Of a DNA stretch of 64,000 bases, positions 23,050 through 31,662 are shown piece after piece. The notes under the pieces are model-generated. The model was not told the DNA's origin. It saw only the letters and a program-made list of their open reading frames with translations, and made no database searches. Numbering within the stretch: the first letter of the stretch is position 1; every line of letters starts with the position of its first letter. Origin of the DNA: Actinoplanes utahensis (GTDB lineage: Bacteria; Actinomycetota; Actinomycetes; Mycobacteriales; Micromonosporaceae). The DNA is taken from assembly GCF_016862455.1 (NCBI RefSeq), contig NZ_BOMZ01000035.1, positions 1-64,000 of the forward strand. The letters run 5' to 3'. The position numbers were made by a program, and so were the translations under genes.

Positions 23050-23826
23050 TCAGCCGAAACGGCCGGTGATGTAGTCCTCGGTCTTCTTCTGGGACGGGTT
23101 GCTGAAGATCTTCTGGGTGTCGTCGTACTCGATGAGGCGGCCCGGGTCGCCGGTCTTCTCGATGGAGAAGAAGCCGGTCTTGTCGCTGACGCGGGCGGCC
23201 TGCTGCATGTTGTGCGTGACGATGATGATCGTGAACTGGTCCTTCAGCTTGAACATCAGGTCCTCGATCGCCAGCGTCGAGATCGGGTCGAGCGCGGAAC
23301 ACGGCTCGTCCATCAGCACGACCTGCGGCTGCACCGCGATGGTGCGGGCGATGCAGAGGCGCTGCTGCTGACCGCCGGAGAGGCCGGCGCCCGGGCGGTC
23401 GAGGCGGTCCTTGACCTCGTCCCACAGGTTCGCGGAGCGCAGCGACTTCTCGGCCGCCTCGTCGAGCACCGACTTCTTCTTGACGCCGTTGAGCTTGAGG
23501 CCGGCGACCGCGTTCTCGTAGATCGACATGGTCGGGAACGGGTTGGGCCGCTGGAAGACCATGCCGATCATGCGGCGGACCGCGGTGACGTCGACGTCCG
23601 GGTCGTAGATGTTCTGGTCGTCGATCGTCAGGCTGCCCTCGATGCGGGCACCCGGCAGCACCTCGTGCATGCGGTTGATGGACCGCAGGAAGGTCGACTT
23701 GCCGCAACCGGACGGGCCGATCAGAGCGGTGATCGTCTTCGGCTCGACGGTCATCGAAACGCTGTCGATCGCCTTGAAGGAGCCGTAGTAGGACGAGACG
23801 TTGCTCGCCTCGATGCGCTTGGCCAT
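23050..23826 (-). CDS. pstB: Phosphate ABC transporter ATPase PstB
   Basis: A 258-residue ABC ATPase driving high-affinity phosphate import. Walker [10 protein letters not shown] near residue 40, signature [13 protein letters not shown] near 150, Walker [13 protein letters not shown] near 170 and the switch His in [12 protein letters not shown] near 205 are all intact. Start at ATG ([10 protein letters not shown]) with AGAGGTG at good distance. Last gene of pstSCAB, followed by an intrinsic terminator. Confidence 0.97.
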   Translation of the reverse strand: MAKRIEASNVSSYYGSFKAIDSVSMTVEPKTITALIGPSGCGKSTFLRSINRMHEVLPGARIEGSLTIDDQNIYDPDVDVTAVRRMIGMVFQRPNPFPTMSIYENAVAGLKLNGVKKKSVLDEAAEKSLRSANLWDEVKDRLDRPGAGLSGGQQQRLCIARTIAVQPQVVLMDEPCSALDPISTLAIEDLMFKLKDQFTIIIVTHNMQQAARVSDKTGFFSIEKTGDPGRLIEYDDTQKIFSNPSQKKTEDYITGRFG

Positions 23827-23838
23827 GTGTGACACCTC

Positions 23839-24924
23839 TTAACGGGACAGCTTGTTGCGGCGGGCGAGCAGCTTGGCGGCGACGGTCAGGATCAGCACCA
23901 GCGCGACCAGGGTCAGCGCGGCGGTCCAGGCCCGGTCCGGCGCGAACTTCGAGCCGTCACCGGCCTGCTGGTAGACGAAGAGCGCGAGCGACGACTGCCC
24001 ACCCTCGAACGGGTTGAAGTTGATCGCGGCCAGACCACCGGCGGCCAGTAGCACCGGGGCGGTCTCACCGGCGGCGCGGGCGACCGCGAGCATGATGCCG
24101 GTGACGATGCCGGGGAGCGCGGTGGGCAGGACGACCCTGAGGATCGTCTTCCACTGCGGCACGCCGAGCGCGTAGGAGCCCTCCCGCAGCGGTCCGGGCA
24201 CCAGGCGCAGCATCTCCTCGGTGGACCGGACGACGGTCGGCAGCATGAGCACTGCCAGCGCCATCGCCGCGGCGAAGCCGGAGGCCTGCGGACGGCCGTC
24301 GTTGAAGATCGGGCTGACGCCCAGCACCCAGAAGGTGTAGACGAACAGGCCGGCGACGATCGAGGGGACACCGGTCATCACGTCGACGAAGAAGCGGACC
24401 GTGCCGGCGAACTTGCCGCGGCCGTACTCCACCAGGTAGATCGCGCCGAGCACCCCGACCGGAACCGCCATCAGGGTGGCGAGGCCGACCTGCTCCAGGG
24501 TGCCGATGATGGCGTGGTACGCGCCACCGTTGGCGTCCCGGGCCCCGATGTTGTTCATCGAGCTGCCGAAGAAGTCGGCGTCGAAGCGGGCCAGGCCCTT
24601 GGTGACGAGCGTCCAGATCACCGAGATCAGCGGCAGGACGGCCAGCACACAGGCGGTGTAGATCAGCGCCTTCATGGTCCGGTTGCGAGCGGCCCGCTTG
24701 CCCTCGATGCGACCCGCCACGACGGAGAGGCCGATCAGGTAGAAGGCGGCGCCGAACACGGCGACCAGAACCCAGTTTCCGATATCGAGACCGAGCACGA
24801 TCGCGGCGGCGATGGCGAACGCCGCCACCGCGATGACCACGTTCGTCACCACCGGGAGCTTCCTGCTCCGGATGTTGTCCGGCGTCATGACGACCCCGGG
24901 CACCTGCTTCTCCAAGACGCTCAT
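23839..24924 (-). CDS. pstA: Phosphate ABC transporter permease PstA
   Basis: A 361-residue inner-membrane permease with six or more membrane spans and the EAA-type loop near LGVPQWKTILRVVLPTALPGIVTGIMLAVARAAGETAP. The N-terminal ~90 residues before the core include three extra hydrophobic segments and are longer than in E. coli PstA, as commonly seen in actinobacteria. Only 12 bp separate its stop from the pstB start. Confidence 0.96.
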   Translation of the reverse strand: MSVLEKQVPGVVMTPDNIRSRKLPVVTNVVIAVAAFAIAAAIVLGLDIGNWVLVAVFGAAFYLIGLSVVAGRIEGKRAARNRTMKALIYTACVLAVLPLISVIWTLVTKGLARFDADFFGSSMNNIGARDANGGAYHAIIGTLEQVGLATLMAVPVGVLGAIYLVEYGRGKFAGTVRFFVDVMTGVPSIVAGLFVYTFWVLGVSPIFNDGRPQASGFAAAMALAVLMLPTVVRSTEEMLRLVPGPLREGSYALGVPQWKTILRVVLPTALPGIVTGIMLAVARAAGETAPVLLAAGGLAAINFNPFEGGQSSLALFVYQQAGDGSKFAPDRAWTAALTLVALVLILTVAAKLLARRNKLSR

Positions 24925-24997
24925 GCCGTCACTCCGCTTCGCTCCGTGCCGACATGAGCATCGAGGCTGTGCTTGCTCTTTCGTTCGCTGCGCTCAC

Positions 24998-26068
24998 TCA
25001 TGCGGCGTTGTCCCGGAACTCGCGACGGCGGTAGATGATCGCCCGCGCCGTCATGTTGACCACCAGAGTGATGGTGAAGAGGACCAGACCGGAGGCGATC
25101 AGCGCGCCGCGGCCGGTCTCGTTGGCCTCACCGAAGGCGTTGGCGATGTTGGCGGCGACCGAGTTACCGCCGTTCTCGATCAGGTTGAACGAGATGTCGA
25201 ACTTGATGCTGAGGGTCATGGCCAGGGCGATGGTCTCCCCGAGGGCGCGGCCGAGGCCGAGCATCACCGCGGCGATCACGCCGGGCTTGCCGTACGGCAG
25301 GACCGCGGTCCGGATCATCTCCCAGCGGGTGGCGCCGAGGGCCAGGGCCGCCTCCTCGTTCATGCCCGGGGTCTGCTGGAAGACCTCGCGGGAGAGGGAG
25401 GTGATGATCGGCAGCACCATGATCGCCAGCACCAGGCCGCCGAGCAGGATCGACTGACCGAACGGGCCGTTGCCGCCGAAGAGCGGGATCCAGCCGAAGT
25501 ATTCGTTGAGCCAGAGCGAGAAGTCGCGGACCGGCGACTGCAGCACGTCCCGGCCCCAGAGACCGAAGACGACGCTGGGCACGGCCGCGAGCAGGTCGAT
25601 CACGAAGCCGAGTGGCGTGGCCAGCCGCTTGGGCGCGTAGTGCGACAGGAAGAGCGCGATGCTCAACGCGACCGGCACGGCGACCAGCAGCGCGATGATC
25701 GAGCTGAGGACGGTGCCGAAGGCGATCGCCGCGATACCGAAGGACGGCGTCGCGTCGTTCGGGTTCCACTCGAACTGGGTGAGGAAGTGGCCGGTGTTGG
25801 CCTGCAGCGCCGGGAGCGCCTTGTAGATCAGGAAGACGGCGATGGCGACGATGATGACCAGGACCATCGCGCCGGAGGCCGTGGACAGGGCCCGGAAGCC
25901 GGTCTCGATCGAGAAGCGGGACTTCTTCGGCAGTGCGCCACCGCCACCGAGCGGGGGCTCGTTGTGATTGCTCGGGGAAGCGCCGTAGCCGGCACCCTGA
26001 CCGCGACTCGAGGTCGCGGCCAGGTCGCCGGCGGTGGCGTTCACCGAGCGGGAAGGGTAGTCACCCAT
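24998..26068 (-). CDS. pstC: Phosphate ABC transporter permease PstC
   Basis: A 356-residue permease partner of PstA. The cytoplasmic N-terminus (about residues 1-50) is hydrophilic; the membrane core contains the EAA loop ALALGATRWEMIRTAVLPYGKPGVIAAVMLGLGRALGETIA. ATG start. Between pstC and pstA lies a 73-bp spacer with partial repeats of the surrounding coding sequence but no terminator, so the operon is continuous. Confidence 0.96.
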   Translation of the reverse strand: MGDYPSRSVNATAGDLAATSSRGQGAGYGASPSNHNEPPLGGGGALPKKSRFSIETGFRALSTASGAMVLVIIVAIAVFLIYKALPALQANTGHFLTQFEWNPNDATPSFGIAAIAFGTVLSSIIALLVAVPVALSIALFLSHYAPKRLATPLGFVIDLLAAVPSVVFGLWGRDVLQSPVRDFSLWLNEYFGWIPLFGGNGPFGQSILLGGLVLAIMVLPIITSLSREVFQQTPGMNEEAALALGATRWEMIRTAVLPYGKPGVIAAVMLGLGRALGETIALAMTLSIKFDISFNLIENGGNSVAANIANAFGEANETGRGALIASGLVLFTITLVVNMTARAIIYRRREFRDNAA

Positions 26069-26115
26069 CTGCGCGCTCGCTGTCGTTCGGAGGGATCGTC
26101 GTTTGGTAAGTCGGA

Positions 26116-27219
26116 TCAGGCGATCGAGGCGACCGACTTCTCGACCTGGGTGCGCAGGGTCTCCGGCAGCGGGGCGTAGCCGACCTTCTCCAGAGCCTTC
26201 TGGCCGTCGGTGCTGGAGGTGTACTTCAGGAAGGCCTGAACCTCCTTGGCCTTGGCGCTGCCCTTGCTGCAGGCGATCTCGTAAGTCACCAGGACGATCG
26301 GGTACGCGCCCGGGGTCTTGGTGTTGTAGTCGATCGACAGCGCGAGGTCGCCGTCCTTGCCCTTGATCGTGGCGTTCTCGAAGGTCTTGCCGGCGTTGGT
26401 GCCGTTCAGCTCGGCGTACTCGCCGGCGCCGTTCTTGATCTTCGCGGTCTGCAGGCTCAGGTTCTCCGCGAACGACATCTCGACGTAGGAGATGGTGTTG
26501 GCGGTGTTCTTCACCTTGGTGGCGATACCGTCCGACTTCGAGACGGCGGTGCCGCCCGGCGCCTTCCAGGCCTTCGCGTTGCCGTAGGTCCAGTCGGCCT
26601 CGGCGGCCTTGCTCAGGTACTTGGTGAAGTTGTCGCTGGTGCCGGACTCGTCAGCGCGGTGGACGGTCTCGATGTTGGCGGACGGGAGGGTCGCGCTCGG
26701 GTTCTCCGCCTTGATGGCCGGGTCGTCCCACTTGGTGATCTTCAGCGAGAAGATCTTGGCCAGGGTGGAGGGCGAGAGCTGCAGGCCGTCCACGCCCTGG
26801 ACGTTGTAGACGACGCCGATCGGGCCGATCACCATCGGGAGGTTGAGGGCCTTGCCGCCGACACACTTGGCGTCCGCCTTCGGCTGCTCCTCCTCCTTCA
26901 GCGCCGAGTCGGAACCGGCGAAGTCGGCCGTGCCGTCGATGAACGCCTGGATACCCGCGCCGGAGGCGGTGCCCTGGTAGTCGACCTTGGCGCCGGCCGA
27001 ACCACACTTGGCCTGGTAGCCCTTGATCCACTCGTCCATGGCGTTCTTCTGCGCGCTCGAGCCCTGAGCCGTCAGGCTGCCGCTCACGCAGTCGCCCGCG
27101 GCAGCGGAGGAGCCGCCGTTGGCCGCCGGGGTCGGCTCGTTGTCGGAGCCGCACGCGGTGAGCGCGATGGTCGCAGTCAGAGCAATGCCGGCAACGAGTC
27201 CGGACCGCTGGAGCTTCAC
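26116..27219 (-). CDS. pstS: Phosphate-binding lipoprotein PstS
   Basis: A 367-residue periplasm-equivalent phosphate receptor. Lipoprotein signal peptide with lipobox LTAC at about residues 19-22 (cleavage before Cys), then a Ser/Ala-rich linker and the PBP domain: LTAQGSSAQKNAMDEWIKGY, DFAGSDSALKEEE, RADESGTSDNFTKYL and the ISYVEMSFAE segment, which are phosphate-contacting regions of the family. GTG start (VKLQRSGLVAG) with GAAGGGAA ribosome site. First gene of pstSCAB, downstream of two PHO-box-like sites. Confidence 0.96.
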   Translation of the reverse strand: MKLQRSGLVAGIALTATIALTACGSDNEPTPAANGGSSAAAGDCVSGSLTAQGSSAQKNAMDEWIKGYQAKCGSAGAKVDYQGTASGAGIQAFIDGTADFAGSDSALKEEEQPKADAKCVGGKALNLPMVIGPIGVVYNVQGVDGLQLSPSTLAKIFSLKITKWDDPAIKAENPSATLPSANIETVHRADESGTSDNFTKYLSKAAEADWTYGNAKAWKAPGGTAVSKSDGIATKVKNTANTISYVEMSFAENLSLQTAKIKNGAGEYAELNGTNAGKTFENATIKGKDGDLALSIDYNTKTPGAYPIVLVTYEIACSKGSAKAKEVQAFLKYTSSTDGQKALEKVGYAPLPETLRTQVEKSVASIA

Positions 27220-27311
27220 GGTTTTCCCTTCGGGTGGGGGTGTGTCCTGCAGCCGGTGTCTCACCGGCTCACATGGGGAAAGTTAAAAGTGGGAAGTGAC
27301 CGGCTCGCTGG

Positions 27312-27334
27312 CCCCAAATGAACCAGGCGTGAAC
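27312..27334 (-). promoter_or_regulatory. PHO box (PhoP site), pstS-proximal
   Basis: On the minus strand two 11-bp direct-repeat units, GTTCACGCCTG and GTTCATTTGGG, match the actinobacterial PHO-box unit G(G/T)TCA. About 95-115 bp upstream of pstS, as expected for PhoP activation at low phosphate. Confidence 0.75.
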
Positions 27335-27367
27335 ACGTCGACCCCGCTGAGTAGCCATCCCCTGATC

Positions 27368-27389
27368 TGAAGTTGACGGGAAGGTGAAC
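27368..27389 (-). promoter_or_regulatory. Second, weaker PHO-box-like site
   Basis: GTTCACCTTCC followed by CGTCAACTTCA on the minus strand, again two 11-bp units, 34 bp farther upstream than the first box. The second unit is imperfect. Confidence 0.5.
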
Positions 27390-27576
27390 CACTCGAGTTG
27401 TACTCGACATGTCGGAAATATCCGGTGGCCCGTTACCGCCGCGAGATATCCCCTTGTCCGGGCCGTTATCCAGGAACGGGTTCGTCACCGAGCGAACGGG
27501 GGTGACGACGCAAAGTCCACGAGGCGGAAACGACGGGCTGCGGCCAGGTGACCATCCGGTTACCTGGGGCTCAGCC

Positions 27577-28464
27577 TCACCGGCGGTAGTTCACGTCCGT
27601 CTTGTAGACCTCGAAACCGAGCCCCCGGTACAGCTTCACGGCGGCGGTGTTCGACTCGTCCACGTAGAGGCCGGCGACGGTCAGGCCGGACCCGGCGAGG
27701 TGCCGCAGGCCCGCCACGCTCAGCGCGGCGCCCAGACCACGGCGGTGCCCGGCCGGATCGACGCCGAGCACGTAGATCTCACCGAGCGCCGGCTCGTCGC
27801 CGGAGGCGGGGTGCACCTTGGTCCAGTGGAAGCCGAGCAGGGTGTCCGCGATGTCGACGGCGAGCAGGAAACCGGCCGGGTCGAACCACGGCTCGGCTTC
27901 CCGGCTCCGCAGATCGTCGAGCGTCCAGCGGCCCTGCTCGGGGTGGTGCGCGAAAGCCCGGGCGTTCACACCGAGCCAGGCCTGCTCGTCGGAGCCGGGA
28001 CGGAACCCGCGGACGGTCACGCCGTCCGGCAGCGGGATGTCCGGCAGCGGCTCGGTCAGGGAGCGGCGCATCTGCCACAGCACCCGGGCCCGCTCGAAAC
28101 CGTGGCGTCCGGCGAACGCGGCCGCACCGGGATCGTCGCCGTGCGCCCAGATCCGCATCGGGCCGGCGCCCGCGGCGGCCAGCAGCTCGGAGCCGACACC
28201 GGCGCGCCGGAAGTGCGGGTGGACGATCAGCTCGCCGGATCGCTCCGGACCGTCCAGGAAGGCGTAACCGGCGAGCCGGTCGCCGGCGTAGGAGAGAAGG
28301 TGGACGCCCTCGTAGGGAACATCGCCGCGCACGCGCAGCACCACGTCCTCGGAGAGCGGGTGCACGCCGTCCAGGTGCCCGGCGGCAGCGGCCAGGGCGA
28401 GCACGTCGTCCACCTCGGACGACGAAAGCCGGCCCGTGACACGGACCGGCTCTCGTGACGTCAT
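27577..28464 (-). CDS. mshD: Mycothiol synthase MshD
   Basis: A 295-residue tandem GNAT acetyltransferase catalysing the last step of mycothiol synthesis: acetylation of Cys-GlcN-Ins by acetyl-CoA. The N-terminal half has ELIVHPHFRRAGVGSELL near residue 80; the C-terminal half has IYVLGVDPAGHRRGLGAALS near 235 and ends GLYVDESNTAAVKLYRGLGFEVYKTD, all diagnostic. ATG start. Begins 15 bp after glnR, suggesting one operon. Confidence 0.95.
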   Translation of the reverse strand: MTSREPVRVTGRLSSSEVDDVLALAAAAGHLDGVHPLSEDVVLRVRGDVPYEGVHLLSYAGDRLAGYAFLDGPERSGELIVHPHFRRAGVGSELLAAAGAGPMRIWAHGDDPGAAAFAGRHGFERARVLWQMRRSLTEPLPDIPLPDGVTVRGFRPGSDEQAWLGVNARAFAHHPEQGRWTLDDLRSREAEPWFDPAGFLLAVDIADTLLGFHWTKVHPASGDEPALGEIYVLGVDPAGHRRGLGAALSVAGLRHLAGSGLTVAGLYVDESNTAAVKLYRGLGFEVYKTDVNYRR

Positions 28465-28479
28465 GGAGGGAACTCTAGA

Positions 28480-29196
28480 TCAAGCCGGCAGCGAGACGGG
28501 CTCGTTGTCCGGCAGCTGGCGGCCGGACGGCGGAACCACGAACTTGTAGCCGACCTGGCGGACCGTGCCGATCATCGACTCGTACTCCGAGCCGAGCTTG
28601 GCGCGCAGGCGACGGACGTGCACGTCGACCGTGCGGGTGCCGCCGAAGTAGTCGTAACCCCAGACCTCGCGGAGCAGCTGGTCGCGGGTGAAGACCCGGC
28701 CCGGGTGCTGGGCGAGGAATTTCAGCAGCTCGAACTCCTTGTAGGTGAGGTCGAGCGGGCGGCCCTTGAGCTTCGCGGCGTAGGTGTCCGGGTCGATGTT
28801 GAGCTCACCGGCACGGATCGAGCCGCCGGCGCCGGCGGTCGCGTTGTTGAGACGGCCGACCGACAACCGCAGCCGCGCCTCGACCTCGGCCGGGCCGGCG
28901 CTGGCCAGGATGACGTCGTCGACGCCCCAGTCCGCGTTCAGCGCGATCAGCCCGGCCTCGGTGACCACGGCGATCAGCGGGACGCCGATCCCGGTGGCGT
29001 GGAGCATGCGGCAGGTGGCCCGCGCCTCGGAGAGCTCGGAACGGGCGTCGACCAGGACGGCGTCGGGGCTGGGCCCGGACACCAGGGTGCGCACGTCGCG
29101 GGGGGCGGTGCGCACCGAGTGGGGCAGAAGGTCCAGAGCGGGCAGTACGGCGGAAGGCTCACCGGCACGTGCCGTGACCAGCAGAAGGATCTCCAC
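28480..29196 (-). CDS. glnR: GlnR-type orphan response regulator of nitrogen genes
   Basis: A 238-residue OmpR-family regulator. The N-terminal atypical receiver ([13 protein letters not shown]..., [45 protein letters not shown]) and the winged-helix domain ([40 protein letters not shown]) closely follow Streptomyces GlnR, the global nitrogen regulator that works without a paired kinase. GTG start chosen because GGAGG lies 5 nt upstream; another GTG overlaps that site. Followed at 15 bp by mshD. Confidence 0.92.
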   Translation of the reverse strand: MEILLLVTARAGEPSAVLPALDLLPHSVRTAPRDVRTLVSGPSPDAVLVDARSELSEARATCRMLHATGIGVPLIAVVTEAGLIALNADWGVDDVILASAGPAEVEARLRLSVGRLNNATAGAGGSIRAGELNIDPDTYAAKLKGRPLDLTYKEFELLKFLAQHPGRVFTRDQLLREVWGYDYFGGTRTVDVHVRRLRAKLGSEYESMIGTVRQVGYKFVVPPSGRQLPDNEPVSLPA

Positions 29197-29471
29197 ACTC
29201 ACCTCCGTCCTCGCGGCGAAGTGCCGCTCGGGTGACCCGGTCGGCGAAGCTCGACTGCTGCGCCACCGGAGAATGGGGCCCGGCGTCACCGACGGGTGGG
29301 TTGCGATTACCTTAACCGATGTATCTCCTCTGATACCTGGGTCGCACTCGCAAGTGATGTAGAGAACGCCAGGTAGGTGGCCGAACAGCCGATCCTTAAC
29401 CAGCCTTTTACCCGAGCGGGTGGAGGTGCGGCGATTGGGCCCACGGACCCGGTTCTGGCACGATCACAGGC

Positions 29472-30476
29472 GTGTTCCCCTCGATGCCGAACGACGACCC
29501 CTGGGACGCTGAAGCCTCCCAGCAGGTCGCGCGCATGAACCCGGGCCGGGCCAAGGCCGGGTTCAGCGCCGTCCCGGAGGACGAGGAGGAGAAACCCCCC
29601 TCGTCGGAGGAGCTCGAGGACGACGAGGAGTTCGAGGAGATCCCGGTCGTCCCGGTCCGGCCCAAGCTGTCGGCCGCGATCGGGGGCTTCGCCGCGCTGC
29701 TCGCCGTGGCGCTGATCGCGGGCAGTCACCTCACCGGCCCCGGCGCCCGGACGCCGTACGCGATCGTGCTCTTCGGGGTGCAGTTGCTCGGTCTGCTCGC
29801 CTGGACCATGGCGTTGCAACCGCCGGCCGCGGCCGCGACCGCCGCGGTGGTCGCGGTGACCGCGCTGATCGCCGACTACCTGGCGGTGACCGGCGAGCCG
29901 GGTGAACTGCTGCCGCTGCTGTGGGTGACCCTCGGCGGCTTCGCGGCGACGATGGTGGCGCAGGTGATCCGCGCCGGCGACCGGCAGCGTGCCAAGGACA
30001 CCTGGCGCACCACTCTGATCATCGTGTGCGGCGCTACGGCGTACGCCATCCTGATCGTCCTGACCCGGGAGCCGATCGGATCGCAGACGATCCTGGTCTG
30101 CTGCACCGGCGCCGGGGTGGCCCTGCTCGTCGCCCGGCTCACCGACGCGGTCTTCCCGAAACCGCGGATCGCCCTGCAGGTGCCGCGAGGCGCTACCGGC
30201 ATCGTGCTCGGCGCCATGCTCGGCACCCTGGCCTCGGCCGTGCTCGGCAGCTATCTGGTGTTCCCGTTCACCCCCGCCAAGGGCGCGGTGCTGGGCCTGG
30301 TCGCCGCGGTGGCCGCGCATCTGATCGACCTGGCGGTGAACTTCGGCGAGGCGGGCCGCCGGCTGGCCGGGGAGGCGCCGACCTTCTGGCTGGCCCGGCA
30401 CATGCAGGGCCCGCTGGGCGGGTTCGCGCTCACCGCGTTCGCGGCGTACACGCTGGCACACTGGTACCTCACCTGA
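29472..30476 (+). CDS. Conserved actinobacterial membrane protein
   Basis: A 334-residue protein with a cytoplasmic acidic N-terminus (PEDEEEKPPSSEELEDDEEFEEIPVV, residues 36-61, shortened here by description) and about eight membrane spans from residue 68 onward. It includes a TPAKGAVLGLVAAVAAHLIDL segment, which resembles the end of CdsA-like phosphatidate cytidylyltransferase proteins, but the catalytic signature is not obvious, so function stays unknown. GTG start used; ATG four codons later (MPNDDPWD) is an alternative. Divergent from glnR, as in other actinomycetes. Confidence 0.8.
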   Translation: MFPSMPNDDPWDAEASQQVARMNPGRAKAGFSAVPEDEEEKPPSSEELEDDEEFEEIPVVPVRPKLSAAIGGFAALLAVALIAGSHLTGPGARTPYAIVLFGVQLLGLLAWTMALQPPAAAATAAVVAVTALIADYLAVTGEPGELLPLLWVTLGGFAATMVAQVIRAGDRQRAKDTWRTTLIIVCGATAYAILIVLTREPIGSQTILVCCTGAGVALLVARLTDAVFPKPRIALQVPRGATGIVLGAMLGTLASAVLGSYLVFPFTPAKGAVLGLVAAVAAHLIDLAVNFGEAGRRLAGEAPTFWLARHMQGPLGGFALTAFAAYTLAHWYLT

Positions 30477-30549
30477 CCCACCGGTTTCACTGGCCCCTGG
30501 ACCCGGGCATGTACGTTTCCAGGGCAGTCGGGCGTCAAGGGGAGAAACA

Positions 30550-31341
30550 GTGGCCGAGGTGTACGGATCGGAGCGTCCCCGCCGTCGCCGGGGTCGCCGG
30601 CTTCTCATCGTGGTTCTGGTGCTGCTGGTCCTGCTCGGGGCCGGGCTCGCCGTGCTGGATCGGTTCAGCAACTCGTACGCGGAGAACATCCTGGCCGACA
30701 AGGTGGCCGAGGAGGTCGCCGCCCGCAGCGCCTCCAGCAGTCCGCCCGTGGTGACCATCGCCGGCGTCCCGTTCCTCACCCAGGTCCTCGCCGGGAAGTA
30801 CGAGGAGATCCGGATCGAGCTGCCCGACTTCCGGGCGACCGCGCTGTCCGGCGAGACCGTCCGGATGGATCTGCTGGACATCCGCGCGCAGAACGTGCAG
30901 GCCCCGCTCGACGCGCTGCGCACCGGCCAGGGCGAGGTGCGGGCCGGGTCGGTCACCGGCGTCGGGACGATCGACTACGCGCTGCTGGCCGAGGCGACCG
31001 GTCAGGAGGGGCTGAAGCTCGCCGAGAAGGACGGGAAGGTGGTCGGCTCCGCGGTGGTGCCGCTGACGCGGACCCAGCAGGTATCGGTCTCCGCCGTCAT
31101 CGATCTGAAGGTGGTCGGCGGCAAGATTCGGGTGCGTTTCTCCGACGTCACGGCCACGGACCTGCCGGACACCCCGATCGACGAGAGCCGCCTGACGTCT
31201 CTGCTGGAACGCGACCTCCCCGACATTCAGGTGCCGGATCTGCCGATGAACCTGCAGCTCAAGACGCTGCAGCCGCTGCCGGAGGGCCTGCGGGTGGCGT
31301 TCGGGGCGACCGATGTGTCGCTCGCGGCGGCGGGTGTCTGA
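30550..31341 (+). CDS. LmeA-like (DUF2993) lipid-binding protein
   Basis: A 263-residue secreted or membrane-anchored protein: Arg-rich N-terminus (RPRRRRGRR), one hydrophobic helix near residues 18-36 and an extracytoplasmic DUF2993 domain. The family includes LmeA, needed for lipomannan elongation in mycobacteria, and binds phosphoinositides. Conserved pieces: ITIAGVPFLTQVLAGKYEEI-type segment near residue 68 and a GVGTIDYALL segment near 137. GTG start with AAGGGGAGAAAC ribosome site. Confidence 0.85.
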   Translation: MAEVYGSERPRRRRGRRLLIVVLVLLVLLGAGLAVLDRFSNSYAENILADKVAEEVAARSASSSPPVVTIAGVPFLTQVLAGKYEEIRIELPDFRATALSGETVRMDLLDIRAQNVQAPLDALRTGQGEVRAGSVTGVGTIDYALLAEATGQEGLKLAEKDGKVVGSAVVPLTRTQQVSVSAVIDLKVVGGKIRVRFSDVTATDLPDTPIDESRLTSLLERDLPDIQVPDLPMNLQLKTLQPLPEGLRVAFGATDVSLAAAGV

Positions 31342-31408
31342 CCTCACTCGATCCCGGATCGTGGTCGGCACTGTTCCGTAGCGTGAGCACGCTGGTAGGG
31401 TCGCCCAC

Positions 31409-31486
31409 ATGAGTCTGTTGCTCACCAAACGGCGCGCGGTCGACCTGTGCCGCGTGGCCGCGTGCCTGTGTCGTCCCGTCATCTGA
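31409..31486 (+). CDS. Cys-containing leader peptide upstream of cysA
   Basis: A 25-residue frame starting ATG: MSLLLTKRRAVDL, then C14, R, V, A, A, C19, L, C21, R, P, V, I and TGA. An AGGG sits 8 nt upstream. Three Cys codons (31448, 31463, 31469) near the end of a short peptide immediately upstream of a sulfur-transfer operon is the pattern of ribosome-mediated Cys sensing, described for actinobacterial uORFs. It has no other recognisable role. The peptide itself probably has no function once made. Confidence 0.8.
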   Translation: MSLLLTKRRAVDLCRVAACLCRPVI

Positions 31487-31498
31487 CGGGGCCACGCG
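31451..31498 (+). promoter_or_regulatory. Attenuator pairing overlapping the Cys codons
   Basis: CGCGTGGCC (31451-31459, inside the leader just after its first Cys codon) pairs perfectly with GGCCACGCG (31490-31498, after the leader stop). A ribosome paused at the Cys codons would block this helix, freeing the downstream strand; normal translation would also disrupt it differently after release. Confidence 0.55.
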
Positions 31499-31662
31499 AG
31501 GCTGAGCACCTCTCTTCTAGCTAGCCCAGGGCATCTCTAAGCCCGGCAGTGGCGCCGTCGCACAGCAAGCCCGTGATCCCACCTACCCCTGGGTCCGCGC
31601 GGAGTGCGACGACACATCCGTGCGCTGACTCTCCCATCACCCATCTCCAAGGGAGTGAATCG

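Larger units (their letters stand above)
27220..27576. other. pstS upstream region
   Basis: 357 bp between mshD (minus strand, ends 27577) and pstS. Contains two PHO-box-like repeats (listed separately) and an AT-rich TTTTAACTTT stretch 60-70 bp before the pstS start that could hold the -10. No gene seen. Confidence 0.5.
31342..31662 (+). other. cysA leader region
   Basis: 321 bp before cysA. Holds a 25-codon Cys-containing leader peptide (31409-31486), a long-range pairing with the sequence after it, and near the cysA start a CTCCC (31631-31635) that can pair with the ribosome site GGGAG (31651-31655). Confidence 0.65.
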
